Shown here: in pieces, positions 9,361 to 22,000 of the stretch
Layout of the letters: each line of letters starts with the position of its first letter
Position numbering within the stretch: the first letter of the stretch is position 1
Origin: Ichthyosporea sp. XGB-2017a
Taxonomy: Eukaryota > Opisthokonta > Ichthyosporea
Length of the DNA: 32,243 bases
Assembly: GCA_002811675.1 (NCBI GenBank)
Contig: PDIM01010446.1
Location: 4,922 to 37,164, forward strand
Direction of reading: 5' to 3'
Notes under the pieces: generated by a model
Told to the model about the DNA's origin: nothing
The model's input: only the letters and a program-made list of their open reading frames with translations
Databases searched by the model: none
Position numbers and translations under genes: made by a program

Positions 9361-9660
9361 CTGAAGGGAAGGGGAGTAAAGGAATGCAGTACTGCACTGT
9401 GTAGTAGTGTCTAGTACACGTGTCAATCACTGCACCTGAAGGGAAGGGGAGTAAAGGAATGCAGTACTGCACTGTGTAGTAGTGTCTAGTACACGTGTCA
9501 ATCACTGCACCTGAAGGGAAGGGGAGTAAAGGAATGCAGTACTGCACTGTGTAGTAGTGTCTAGTACACGTGTCAATCACTGCACCTGAAGGGAAGGGGA
9601 GTAAAGGAATGCAGTACTGCACTGTGTAGTAGTGTCTAGTACACGTGTCAATCACTGCAC
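9361..9660. repeat. Four exact 75-bp tandem repeats
   Basis: Units start at 9361, 9436, 9511 and 9586 and appear identical. Each holds the perfect palindromes GCAGTACTGC and ACACGTGT; the latter contains CACGTG, the core of E-box/G-box sites. The identity of the copies suggests recent expansion or gene-conversion-like upkeep. Because 75 is a multiple of three, open frames run through the array by default, including a 127-codon minus-strand ORF (9341-9724). I treat that ORF as a by-product. Position between divergent genes suggests a regulatory array or a simple minisatellite. Confidence 0.95.
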
Positions 9661-10032
9661 CTGTCCATCCCCTCCCTGCTACACAGCTGCAGCTGGTGGA
9701 GGAGGGTTGTATTGGATATCTCATACTGTATTCTATCTTCTTGTGTGCTTGGGCCTCTGGGTGTGTTTAGATTATTCATTTCTGCTAGGCTTGAGTATTA
9801 GGATCAAGGAGTCCTATAACAATTACCAGCGGAGGGGGATTAAGAGACGGCTCTTTGTTGCTACTGCCTTTGTTTCTGTAGATTAAAATTAAATTAAATT
9901 AGTGTTTTTATTGAGTTGATTTGGATAAGAAAAAAAAAAAAAGAAGAAGAAAAAACATAACATAGCAAAAACTCCAAATCAAAGGGTGCATCTACATTTC
10001 CTTTTGCGAGAGAGATATAATCCCTGGAAACA

Positions 10033-13000
10033 ATGTCTGGGATACAGCCCATACACCGGATCCCACAGGCTATACAAGGCGGCGGGGGAGGAGGACGGGG
10101 CGGAAAGACTCGTACATTGTTGATTGTGGTGTTGATTGTGGCGTGTATGGTATTGTTCATGCACAATACCCGAAAGAACCTTGAGCAACTGCGACAGGGA
10201 GGAGGATCCCTCACTGACGAGGTGAAGGATACAAAAGGAGAGAACCAACTGAATGCATTACTGGGGGAACCATATGAAGACGCAGAGGAGCAAGTGGATG
10301 CACTGCGGCAGTTTGTGCGGATGAATCCGTTTGTTGGAGAGGAAAGGAGCATTACGGAGCCCAAGAAGAGAGAGGAGGCTGCACGCAGGACGAGTAGGCG
10401 TGTGAGGAGGGAGTTCTTGGGGTGTGACATGTGGTACATCTCCACGCGTGCACCCTACTTCAGTGATATGGTCGGGGTGAATGCGGCTAGTCGAGATACA
10501 GAGCTGTCCCGGGCCAATGTGGATTGTATGCGAGGACGTGTGAGGCGGATGCAGAACAAAGGTGCTACGTGGATGAAAAGTGGTTTGGACAAATCTAATG
10601 ATGATATAACTCCCAAGAAGAAAGAGAATGCGTCTTTGCCGTCTGACGCTGAGAAGGAGGCGGAGCGACAGAGAATTCAGGCGAAGGAGGATATGATTAT
10701 GAAAGCAGTGTTGGAAGAGGACAATGATCAGCCCTGGTTCTTTGGAATGGCCTATGATAGTGTTAGTGATGAAGAGCTAGCAGCCGGAGAAGAGGCTAAT
10801 ACGAAAGAGAGGATCAGGGAAGGGGCTGGTGTTGTGCTGCTGCAGACCATGTACTACCCCTATGATGTGTTTGCCGAGGCTGATAAACTTTACGAGGATG
10901 CCCCTGTAGGTATTTCTGAAAGAGCGGAGCAGTTAAAAGAGGCCCTTGAGAGTTCAGGAGAGGGAGAGACATCGTTTTCTTCTTCTTCTTCTTCCTTCTC
11001 GTCTTCAGTCCCCCCTTTACGCGGCAGTACAGGAGAAAACTACTTTAAATACTCCGGGGCGCGGATCACGTCGCGTGTGATGTACGGTCACGGGGTTCTG
11101 AATATTGGCGTGAGTGTTCCAGTTTTTGATCGTAACCAGCGAGAGCATACTCCTCCAAAAAGTACCTTATACCCGGATCCATTGCTCCCAATAGATTACG
11201 TACAGCTTGCTAAAGATGTGCAAGAAAGGGACGGCCAGATTGTCAGTGTTTCCCTGTGGCAACCAGATAAGGCTCCAGACATTACTACCAACCAGGTTTC
11301 CGGTAAGCAGGGAAAAAATGCAGAGGCAAAAGAAATGAATGGTGAAATTGGGCAATATATCTTTCCATGCAGCGGACAAGTGACCTTTGCAAGAGTCTCT
11401 TACTCTCGGGTAAATCCCTTTCATGTGAGCGAGAATGAAGTTGGTGACTCAAGGCTACCATTTATGAAAGATCACAAAGGTGGAAGGGTAACTCTTCTAA
11501 AGGTGGAGACAATTTATGATGCACCCATTGGCGATGAAGAGCTGTGCACAAAAGCGGTTGTTAAAGACTACTTCCACAGAGACTTTGAATTGAACGAAAG
11601 CGAAGTCTCAGTCCCAAAAGGTGTCTATTCTAGTGGAGATACGCATGGGGTATTTTACCCGGCCTCCTATTCCGATGAGGATAGGAGTGCTTTTTTTCTC
11701 AAAGGATTTTGTCGTTTCCGTGCATGGGTCGCAATTCCAGTGAGGCCAATGACGTATGAGGAGCAAATGGGAGGTACAGAGTATGTTATGTACCCCTTCA
11801 TGAAAGTGCCTAGGTTCAAGCAACATCTTGTGGACTTAGAGATACACTCAGTGTGGGATGAAGCGGGTATTACAGTTGGTTTCAATGATGAGTCCCCTCA
11901 TTTTGTTTTTAAAGCCGATCAAGCAAGGAAAGAAGATATACCCCGAGCAACGGAATCTTACCATCAGATAAACTTGCGAAATACTGTCTATGTGCCCATG
12001 GATAAACATAGTTTGGTTTTCTTCTCGGGTGTTGATGCTCTGAAAGTGCATAAACAATATGAAGAAAGAGTAAAGGCTGATATGTATAAAAAGCTAATTG
12101 AACATCGCAATGAACATCCTCAAACATGGGTTGATGCCAATATTTTGCGACAACATCGCCTGCAGAAGCAGCGCATAGGAAAATATCAAACCGAAAACGA
12201 TGATATTGTGGATATTACTTTTATAAGACGCCATGTTGGCATGCGTATTAACTACATCGAGCACAGCCGTCAATGTGCCAAAAAGGATCTTTATATTGGC
12301 CTCGTTGTGGATGAGCCCTCTGCTGTAGAACATTTTCAGGAATCGCTCAGAACATATTGCAAGAAAAAAGAAATAGCATGTAAAATATTTGTTAAGTCAA
12401 TCCCCCAAGACGAGGACAGCGTAGGCGAGCAGCGCGATCCTTCTAGAAGTGTGGATGTTTCCAAGTTGTTTAGTCCCTCGATCGATCCAAAGAATGCTTC
12501 AAAGTACGAGGAAACCTATGGCCGGCATTTTAAATATGACAATCTTGGCAAATCTGAATTATCAATGTTTGATCCAAAAGTGAGTAACACCGTGTGGGAA
12601 TTCTTTGTGCCAAATAGAGCTGCTCCTTTGCTTCCATCGGGGGATCCCACTTGCCAAATAGTATTTTATCCAAGCAAAGGGAAGGCGGACGACTTCGGCG
12701 ATGTAAACCACCTTGTGTATGCCAGTTGGTGGCCCAACGATTACTTGGACGCTATCTTTGAGCTTGGTCTGCGCAAAATTGGTCTAATATTTTCAGGCTC
12801 TTATTCAACATTGGATGAATGGAGCATGTTGTCAAGACAATATATGGAATGCCAATTGCAGCGTGAATCTCCGAAGGCATCAGAAAGTCCTATTGTGTTT
12901 CCTAAAGTAGACCCTGAATCATTTATTAAAACTTTAAAAGAAATGTCTGTCGCTATCGAGAAGGCTAAGACTTTTACGGAAATTTCGTGGGCGCGATTCA

Positions 13001-16000
13001 AAGCTATGGCGCATGTTCCATGCGCAGGTTATATCGGTAAACTCTTTGATGAAGGTCGAATATATCCCAGCGGAGGATTGATTTCAGGTGCCAAAAGGTC
13101 CGATTTTGAAGATTTTATTGCTGTTGGAAATCTCGGAGAGGGCTTTGGTATCTGTGATCTTCCTGAGTATCCTTATTCTCATTATCGGCGAGGGCCAAAC
13201 GTGGAAATTGTCCGCCCACATACCTCGACTTCGCAGGGAAATTTTGACAATGTGCGTTTGAATGATGATGTTTCTCTTGCCAGTTTATTTGTGATGACAT
13301 CTGGAAAGGTGGATTTTCGTTTGAAGCAAATAAGCATTGAAAACAAAATTGGTTTGAATACGCTTTGTGTTTCGAGCAAGTCCCAATCATTTGTAGTTTT
13401 TGAAGCAATGCTAGTCTCGTCAAGCGATTTAATAAGCGACGGGGTTGTCTTAAAAGGCAAGTCAGGCCCATTCTTCCGTGTCCACTACCATTGTGGCAGC
13501 TCTTTGGTGGGCCCATATTTATTTTCCGAGTCCGGATACTCCAGCGGAGAAGAGCGCCCTGAAAATGGGTCAGTGAGAAAAGAGGAAAATAAGAACTACT
13601 CAAATATCAATGTCGTAACCCATTCAGAGTCTTTAAAAGAAAATGATCCACAGTCAGATGGGAAAGAACCACCTAACATGGATGTTCCACTGAAGGCTCA
13701 TAAGCAAGGTACGTACCATTCAAACGAAAGCCAGGGCCTTTATAGTTGTAGAACTGATGAAGATAGTATCGGCATTCGCTATGAAATGTACAGTAGTGAA
13801 TATCGGTACGAAACGCTGGGTAGCATGGCCCAGCCCTCTGATATCTTACATTTTGGCGAGAGTAGTCAAATATATTATGATAAGCTTGTCTCACCGGACA
13901 GTGCTATGGAGTCATTTTCGTTGGGTATGTTTGGCGACATCACATTCCTTGAGTGTGTGGATTTTGAAGAGACGGTAGATAATCGGTGCATGTTTAGCGA
14001 TTACATAGGGCTAATTTCCCCTGATTCTATGACGCCAAGTTACATGCTTCAAGACGCCGTTGCTGAAAATAGGCGTTACGAGGAAGAACTGGTTCGTAGT
14101 CGCTATATTCGGCACATTGTAAGACACGGTTTTGCAAACCGCTACGTTCGTGATGGGACACAGTTTAGAGCCGGAAGTGGTAAAACGATGAAGTCTCTTG
14201 TTTTCCAGAGCATAGTGAAAGGAATGTCTTTTGAATTATCTCACATCAGAGCGGATAGCGGTTATAACAAAGAAGACTTTGGCAGTGGAACCTCCTATCG
14301 TCAGTGCGCCCAGGTACTTGAGGTTGAGAAAGCTCCAATAACTGAGCCCGAACACGGTTTCAAGGGGTTTCATTTGATGACTCAAAGTAAGCAAAGTAAA
14401 ATTTTCTTTGGTGATGTCATTAGCTCACCCACTGGGAGTGGAGGTTTTGTTGATTGGGAAAAAAAAGAGAAGATGTTTTTGATTCGGGGGCCTCGCACAG
14501 GAAAAGAAGATGAAGAAACCCTGCTCGAAATGTGTAAGCCATTTGAGTTCGCTAGTACTTGGAGGATGGGTCTTGGTCAGGTGTCTTTTGAAGCTACGGA
14601 CATGGGCAACTCTCCAACCTCCTCTCTTGAGCTTGATTTCTACTGGGCTGAAGATCCGCCAAAGATGGATGAATACTATGATCGGTTGGATGCTTATAGA
14701 AGCGGTACTCTATTTCAAAAGGAAAAGCCCATGCACCCTAGTATGGGCTATAGTAATTTGCATTTGTATCGCGGGGATTATCTGTTGAGTAGCGACTCTT
14801 ATTTTCCCATTTTGTTTCATAGGGATACGGTTGATGAAAATGGCAGGTGGATTGGATGGGAAAGTATGCGGGATATGGTAAACCAGCTAGTGCTGCAAGT
14901 AAATGTTGATTTTGTTAGTCAAACAATGGGTGCTACTATTTATCACGCCCCTTTGGTGGAAGGTGCGAGCTCAATCCCACCGATAGTATCTAGCAAGAAG
15001 CAGTATGGAAAATTAATGGAGGCGAAAGACAAATTCAAGTACAAAACAATCCTAACAATGCCTACGGAAGCCGAGTTTTGTTATCCTAAAGATGCTGTAG
15101 AGAAAAAAACTGGTTCCCACTCGCACGACGGTCATATTGAGCACGAAGAACAATTTCCAAAGCGAGCTTCGTGCAAGCGGAGTAAAGTCCGTACTAAAAA
15201 CATCCCCGTGCTTGTTAAAGTAACCTTTTGTATTGGTGATAGACTCATGATTGAGATGGTTGGCACCAACAAAGAAATGGTTGGGGACTTTGAGAAGTCA
15301 GTGTACTTAGAGAGCAATATACTGCCTGTAAGAATAACACTTCCACCAACGTTTTCAGAGACTTTGCCACGCCATGCATTTTTAAGAGTATATGATAAAA
15401 CCTGCATATCGGCATATGAAACAAAAAAGGGCTCACAGAACACTCACAACTCGGCATCCCAAGATCAAAAGGAAAGTGATCAGTCAGAACCGTTTGAAAA
15501 CTCATCGCTGGTTCGTATTCGGGATTTTAAGGCTCTGCCGGCAAATGTGGACTCTTGTTTACTTATGGATGGGTCGGAAGGATCGGGACCTGAAAGCACG
15601 GACGAGCGTCTTTCCATGCGGCGCATGTTAACTAGCAACTTAAATCCGTTTGGATATCAGGTCGCTAGCCCGCTTTGGTTTGGCTTTTTCAAAGATTTCA
15701 AGAGTTCAATTATTGATTTTAAAAATTTCTTGGGCTGGGGTGGGAAGGTGTTTGGTAAGAGTTATCCTTTCCCCACAACAGTGGGCATCTTCACCTCTTT
15801 GGATAAAGCAAATGAGAAGCATCGCCAGTTTATCAGTAAATTTGCGCTTAGTAATGTATCACCTACTGTTATGAGAAGGTTAGGTAGCTTTAGTTCTGCG
15901 AAGAAACTTGGGAGACCAATAGAGCATGAGTCGTATAATACCAACCCTGGGACTGGTAGTAGCGGCAAGTCGGAGAGTCACCCAAATATTGTTTTTCCCT

Positions 16001-19000
16001 CGCTAGAGGAAATCTTTTCAGATGACAAAAGGGAAATGAATGAAAAATTGGGCATAGATTATCGTCGTGCTCTTATGGTTGACAAATCGCGTTTGTATTC
16101 GCAAACAAAGCTTTTCAATGCTCGAGCTCGATTTTCAGTGGGACTTAACATAGATCCTGGGGCCCTACGGAAAATGCGTATTGAATACCAGTTGAAAGGT
16201 GTACGGTATCATATTCTGTTTTCTGCAGCCCTTATTCCGGAAGATGAATACATTCGGGAAATTAGTGGTGGTAACAAAGGCCGTGACTACTATACTCATT
16301 ACAATCAATATGCGAATTACGTGTATTGGCGTAATGGACCTGCTGTGGCGTATGAAATTGTATATGATGCTTTTACACATCTTGTGTTTAGTCGCACTGG
16401 TGCTTTTATGAGATTTGACGAGTACTTGGACACAGTGTTTTTAAAGAATTCAAAACCCTACAAAAACGTGGATATCAATGATGATAGCTCAAATAGTTTT
16501 GAAGAAGCAAAGAGTGGAAAAAGGAGCATTTCTCGCTTTTGTAATGCTAACACCTACCCAGCGTTATGGAAGTCTAATGGTGCCAATGTTGTAAGTGCTG
16601 GTCCAGGAGAAAGTCGTCAAGAAGTATTTCGTGAATTTGTGTGCCAAAATCCGAATGCTATTAAGCTTTCTACCACTAGGACCGACATGAAAGAAATGAG
16701 GGAAGTTCTTCAGCGAAAAGAAGAACTGATTCGCGCTCTGGGATATGACGTGCTATATGAGACAAGGCTGTATGAAGCAAATAAGGATGTCCTCGTAAAG
16801 TTATCGGAGGGGCTAGAAGTGCAGGAAGAGTTGAATTTGAATCCTTTAGATGCCACCAAACTATCTACTCACTCATACACGACCTCTGGGGGAGCATTTA
16901 ATGACAATAGCTTGACGATGAAGGACCTCCAGACGGAGCTTATTTTCGCAGCTCTATTTGATGAATCGTCGCTACCAAAGACGCGGCTGTTTTACGATCA
17001 TGTGAAGGAGATTGATATTTCGGTTTGCAACCTTGATTGTGAGTTTTCTATTTCTCCTCGCTCGAACACAACCTTTGGTATCCTCGATGAAGATGATGAG
17101 AATAAGTACAACATTCATTCGGCCCACTTAAATATGGGAAATTGGAGGGGCTATCAATGGGGGAAAAAGTTTCGAGTCTTGGAATTTGAAGTCCATTATG
17201 ACGGTGTAGTTGCCAGTATTTTGAATTTGAGAGTTGAAGAAGATGCGTGTAATGCCGATGGAAGCACGGATGTTTTGGAGGGAACATTTGACAGGGAAAG
17301 GGAGATGAAAAAAGTAGATAACAAAAGGCCCAAATTGTTTCCAGAGGTTAATACAACATTAGATGCTTTTACTCCAAAGTCGGTGCCTCGCAAAATATTG
17401 TCCACGTTATTTTTGGACAAAGCATCTTTAGAGCATCGCATAGAGCGAGGCGAAGGGTATATAAAGATTCAAGATGAACCTAATCTTTTGCATTATGTTG
17501 ATCAAAATACCTTGAAAGGTGCGAGCTACTTTGCGTTGCACATTCCGGAAAGTCAACTAAAGGAAATGAAAGACCCAGGACAATATACACTTCAGGCTGT
17601 GATATATAGCAAAGTGTGGAATTTTAAACAGAATTCTTTTCGCCCCAATGAATATAACAAATTCCGCTACTACCCTTTTGTAAATTTTGACTGGAACCTG
17701 TATACTGACCAAGGAAGACCGGAAGTATTGGCGTTTGTTGATGTCGAAATGAATGTTAGGGACGGACATATCCTTGAAGAAGCCGAAGTAACTCTACGCG
17801 TTGAATACGAGGATAAGTACGAATTTGAAACCCTTTTTCCAATCAACGATCCCTCTAGATATGCCCTTGATATGCTTGATGAAGTGGAGTTGTATCGGGA
17901 CCGTAAGCATTTTATTACCAACACATCGAATACATTTTATATGCAACAATTTTTCACTGGCGCACTGGATGTGGACGAAAAAGGTCAGCAGAAAAAGCGA
18001 AAAACCCAGTACGTGAAAGAAAATGCGAGGCACTTCTGTGGATTACGTACACAGTGGAAAAATGTTGCAATGCGAGATACGAAAGGGCAATATGCCACAT
18101 TTGAATGCAAACAAAAGGTTACTTTGAGGGATAACCCATTTAAGAGCCCGACAGATACGAAACAGAAGCTGCGAGACTTGTGGGTGTTTTTGGATATTAA
18201 TTGCAATAAGCATTACTTTCAGAAAAAGAGAACTTTTCGTTCTTCTACTAGTATAAGAGATTGGCAAGTAAGCAATGATGTGATAAGAACGGATAATCCA
18301 TTTGCGATGGATGTCCTAGATTTGCAAAGCACCGATGTCGATTCTCATCCAGTTGTAGACGAATTCTTTCAAAACCCAAATAATACGGACAGGTATATGA
18401 TCCAAGGACCGGCCTTGAAGCGAAATGTTGCATCTTTTGCTTTGACTATGCCTAGTCGATATTCTTCAGAATCATCTCGAGTTATGGAACTAATGCTGAA
18501 GGTTCCCACTCCAACCAAGAAGGCAGAAGAAAATCATGTAGATGATAGCAGTGCTAACGTTCAGCGGATGCCCTTTGTTAATGTTTTTATGCTTTCGTCC
18601 CAAATAAGCACCTGCAGGGACGATAATGATATTCTTGGACGATCACGAGGTGCCATGGAGAGGACAAAGCGGGCCACAAAAACAGATGCCATGTCTTCAC
18701 CAACTTCGGAACACCCGCCAATACAGACATTTAGTGATTTTTATAATGGTGTGTTAGATGTATGGGAAGATGCTGATGCCAATGAACCTTTTATTGTTGC
18801 TTCTACCACAGAAACATGGTTTGCGATGGTGAATGGCACTAAAGCCGAATATATGTCAAAGATCACACCCACTAAGCCCTGTGAACGACTGGTTGCTGGA
18901 AAGAAGTATCAATATATTTATTTTGGGCGCAAGAAATTGCTTTTCAAGTGCACTTGCGAATCTTTGCAAGATATTCACTTTTCTCGCTCTAGCCTTCTTA

Positions 19001-22000
19001 AACTCATAACCACACCAAAAACGCCAGAGAACAGTGCTCCGTGTGATCAAATCGACCATATAGAAGGCCGCGAGTGGAAGCAACCTGATCAAGCAAGCGA
19101 TTGTAGTGACGGACTTGGATGCTTCCATAAATATGTACCCGATGATTCAAAAGTCGTAAGAGTGACTTCATATAGTGATGCAGAGTGTACGATGTCCAGA
19201 GTAGCTCCCCGACCAATTGATGACCACGAAACAGGCATTTATGATGCAAACTCACGTTACACATTGCTATATGATTCACAGTGCAATGGTCCCTTTTCAA
19301 GTAAGGGTATTGGCGACTACTTTGTACAAATCAAAACGGATGATGATGTGCCCCTGTCTATTCAAATACATCAGTATATGCTACAAGCAACGCATGCGTA
19401 TTGCCTAGAAAGGACAAACTTAAAAGCTATTATCACAGTTCAAAAGAATGTGTGTGGTTCTGAAAGTCAAAAGGCTAAGGGCATGACAAAAACCGTTGAG
19501 TATTCGCCAACAATCCCTGATGAGTTTAAAAACAATATCGATACAAACTATCCATTCGTTGTAAGAGGTATGAGGGCCTTGCATTACAATGATGAAGGAC
19601 TCGTATACAAAACGAAAGAAACGCTGGAACCATCCTGTACTGTTTATTCTCGTGATTTCGTTTATGTATGGTGGCCTTTAACCGGCGAAATGTATACTTG
19701 TCCATGCACCGAGCTTGATAATGGCAGCATATTACAAATCAAACTCTTGGACGTATTGATTAAAACGGATTCGAAGTGCACGAAGGTACCCGATGCTAAT
19801 GGTACCAGTAAGCTTCCGAGTGATAGGAAATTCAGTCAAATCGAACACCCAACAGAAGATGATCTGAAAGTGCCCTATGTCTACAAAACCAGTTCCGTGC
19901 TAGACGAGGACACGGGATCTTTTGATATTCATGTCGAGTGGTTTAGCAGAACAGAGGCTGAAGGGCGATTGTGCAAGGGTCCCAGTGTTGATAAACGGGT
20001 ATATTCTTTCAATAGGTGCACTTCGAATGTAGTGTTCAATCAGAAGGCTCGAGGAGATATAAAATACCTTGCTTATAGGGGTGACCAACCAGGATTTCCA
20101 ACGGTTTGCATGCATACCCAGCTCCATGAAGTTGGCCTCTTTAAAAACGGACTCTGCTCGTACGTAACGCGGAGTAGCCAGATTCATTTTGAGCCTCTTT
20201 GGAATGAGCCTGAGGACTTTCGCGACAGTACGGAGCAGGTGCGGCTCATGAAAAATAAGTATTCTGATAACCCCTTCGTTGTTCGCTATGCCGTTAAGCA
20301 TTATATGAATGACAAAGACTTCCTAAAGTTTGAGCAACGAGCAGAAGGTCGCCCAGTACCTGTATGTGAGGAAGCTGCTCAGAAGAGCAATGGTGATCCA
20401 GTTACTAAGCCCACTGCATACGTGTGGTGGCCTCGCACACAGGAGATGTACCAATGTGAGTGTGAATATATTGAAATGGGTGAAATGAGCTCGTCAAAGT
20501 TGAAAGATGCTCTGGACGTTGATCTGTATTGCAAAAAAAGATTAAAAATTGAAGATCAAGACGATATTGGCACAATCCAGGAGCTAGAACATTCCACGAA
20601 GGCTGGTGGGAGTGAAGCATTCGATACCGTCACACTCTCGAATGTGGATCTTCTTAGTCATGGAGACTTGCCCCTCACAGAAAGAATGAGAATGCGAAGA
20701 AAGCTTTATAGCAATGTTTTTTGTTTAAATGTTTTTGAACAATTCGAAGATTTTAAGGTAATGAATTGTCATTCTAATTGGAGGATAATCAAAACTTCTA
20801 CAGGATTTGACAAATATATATACGCGAACGGAGAAAGTGGTTTCGAATCCCACTGCACCACAACAAGACTCATGGAAATTGTGAGTGTTAAAAAGTGGCC
20901 GGTTTGTGGAGCTGTTAGTGCAGTGTACAGTGACATTGAGTATTTCGCAAATATGCCTAAGGATTTTGAACTCAACAAAAGTGAACGTGAGACTCTTCTG
21001 CCATTCGTGGCACGTTACGAAGTTACTCAAATGTTCAATCACCAACGACTGGCATACGAGTCAAAAATGATTTCCCTTTCTTTGTCGTGTGCCCACCCAG
21101 ACACCCGCCTTAAAGTATACACTCCAGAAAAAGATATCTTGTACAAGTGTCCCTGTAAGAATATTGCTAATGGAAACCTGGAAGGAAATATGCTCAAGAG
21201 AATTTTACAATTGACACCACAGGTTTGTGACATAGATGAGAGCTATTCGAAGCAAATATTCGTGTGGCAAAAATATGATAATGCAAACAGCGTTAGATAT
21301 ATACGCCTGCATTCTGAAATTGACAAAGATGGAAATTCTAAGACTGATTTCTTGAGGGAACTATATAATTTGAAGCTGGAAGAATATTCGGATGAGCAGT
21401 GCATGGTACCTTACGAGCCACCAAACCCGAAGGCGGGCGACATGATCTTTGCTCCCCATTCGTTTAATAACTTTTCTTGTAGTGAAGATTATGAGGTCTT
21501 TGCGCCTGCTGACATTCTTCCAAAGAGTGTTTTGTATATGCAACAGGATTTGCACATTCTAAAAGTGGTTCATTATTCAGGACCATTGGACGGGAGTACC
21601 ACAGCACTTCCTGATGATGATGCAAGAAAACGCGGTAAAGCATTGTGTGAGACGAGGAATCAAGCGGATGTACGGGTATGGCAAGCGAAGATACTGGATG
21701 TGTGTGTACCAGTCACAACAGAGCGAATACTGGCCCAAAGCGACCAAATTGAGAGGGTAAACGCAAAACCTAGGTTTTCCATGAAGTTTTATTATGGTGG
21801 AGAACCTTCTTCTTTACGAGAGGATAATGAACGTTTCCTACCTTTTGTGGTCCGATATAAAGAAAAAGTGTGGGTGAATGAATATCGTCAGATTTTTAAA
21901 AAAGAAGGTTCCTCCGTAGATGTGATTTGTCCAGTCACCGCAGATGACTCAAAGACCGCCGACAGTATGCGAATACTGGTTTGGTATCCAAAGATATGGA

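Larger units (their letters stand above)
9098..10032. promoter_or_regulatory. Divergent intergenic region
   Basis: This 935-bp region separates the starts of paralogue B (minus) and the giant gene (plus), so it should hold both promoters. In order it contains an A/C microsatellite (9121-9166), a unique stretch, four exact 75-bp repeats (9361-9660), a unique stretch, and an A-rich tract (about 9929-9958) before the giant gene. I see no convincing TATA box at a standard distance. The hexamer TATAAT at 10014 is too close to the ATG at 10033 to serve as one. Confidence 0.5.

Noticed and set aside
9341-9724. A 127-codon minus-strand ORF of four 25-residue repeats
   Set aside because: The repeat length is a multiple of three, so any stop-free frame of the unit stays open through all copies. 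There is no signal peptide or promoter, and the sequence lies between two divergent genes.
9894-10445. Minus-strand ORF of 183 codons overlapping the start of the giant gene
   Set aside because: It is antisense to the anchor-coding region, and its sequence mirrors the Gly-rich and A-rich composition. No independent support.
13115-13603. Minus-strand ORF of 162 codons inside the giant gene
   Set aside because: It is a shadow of the long plus-strand frame, with no signal or domain.
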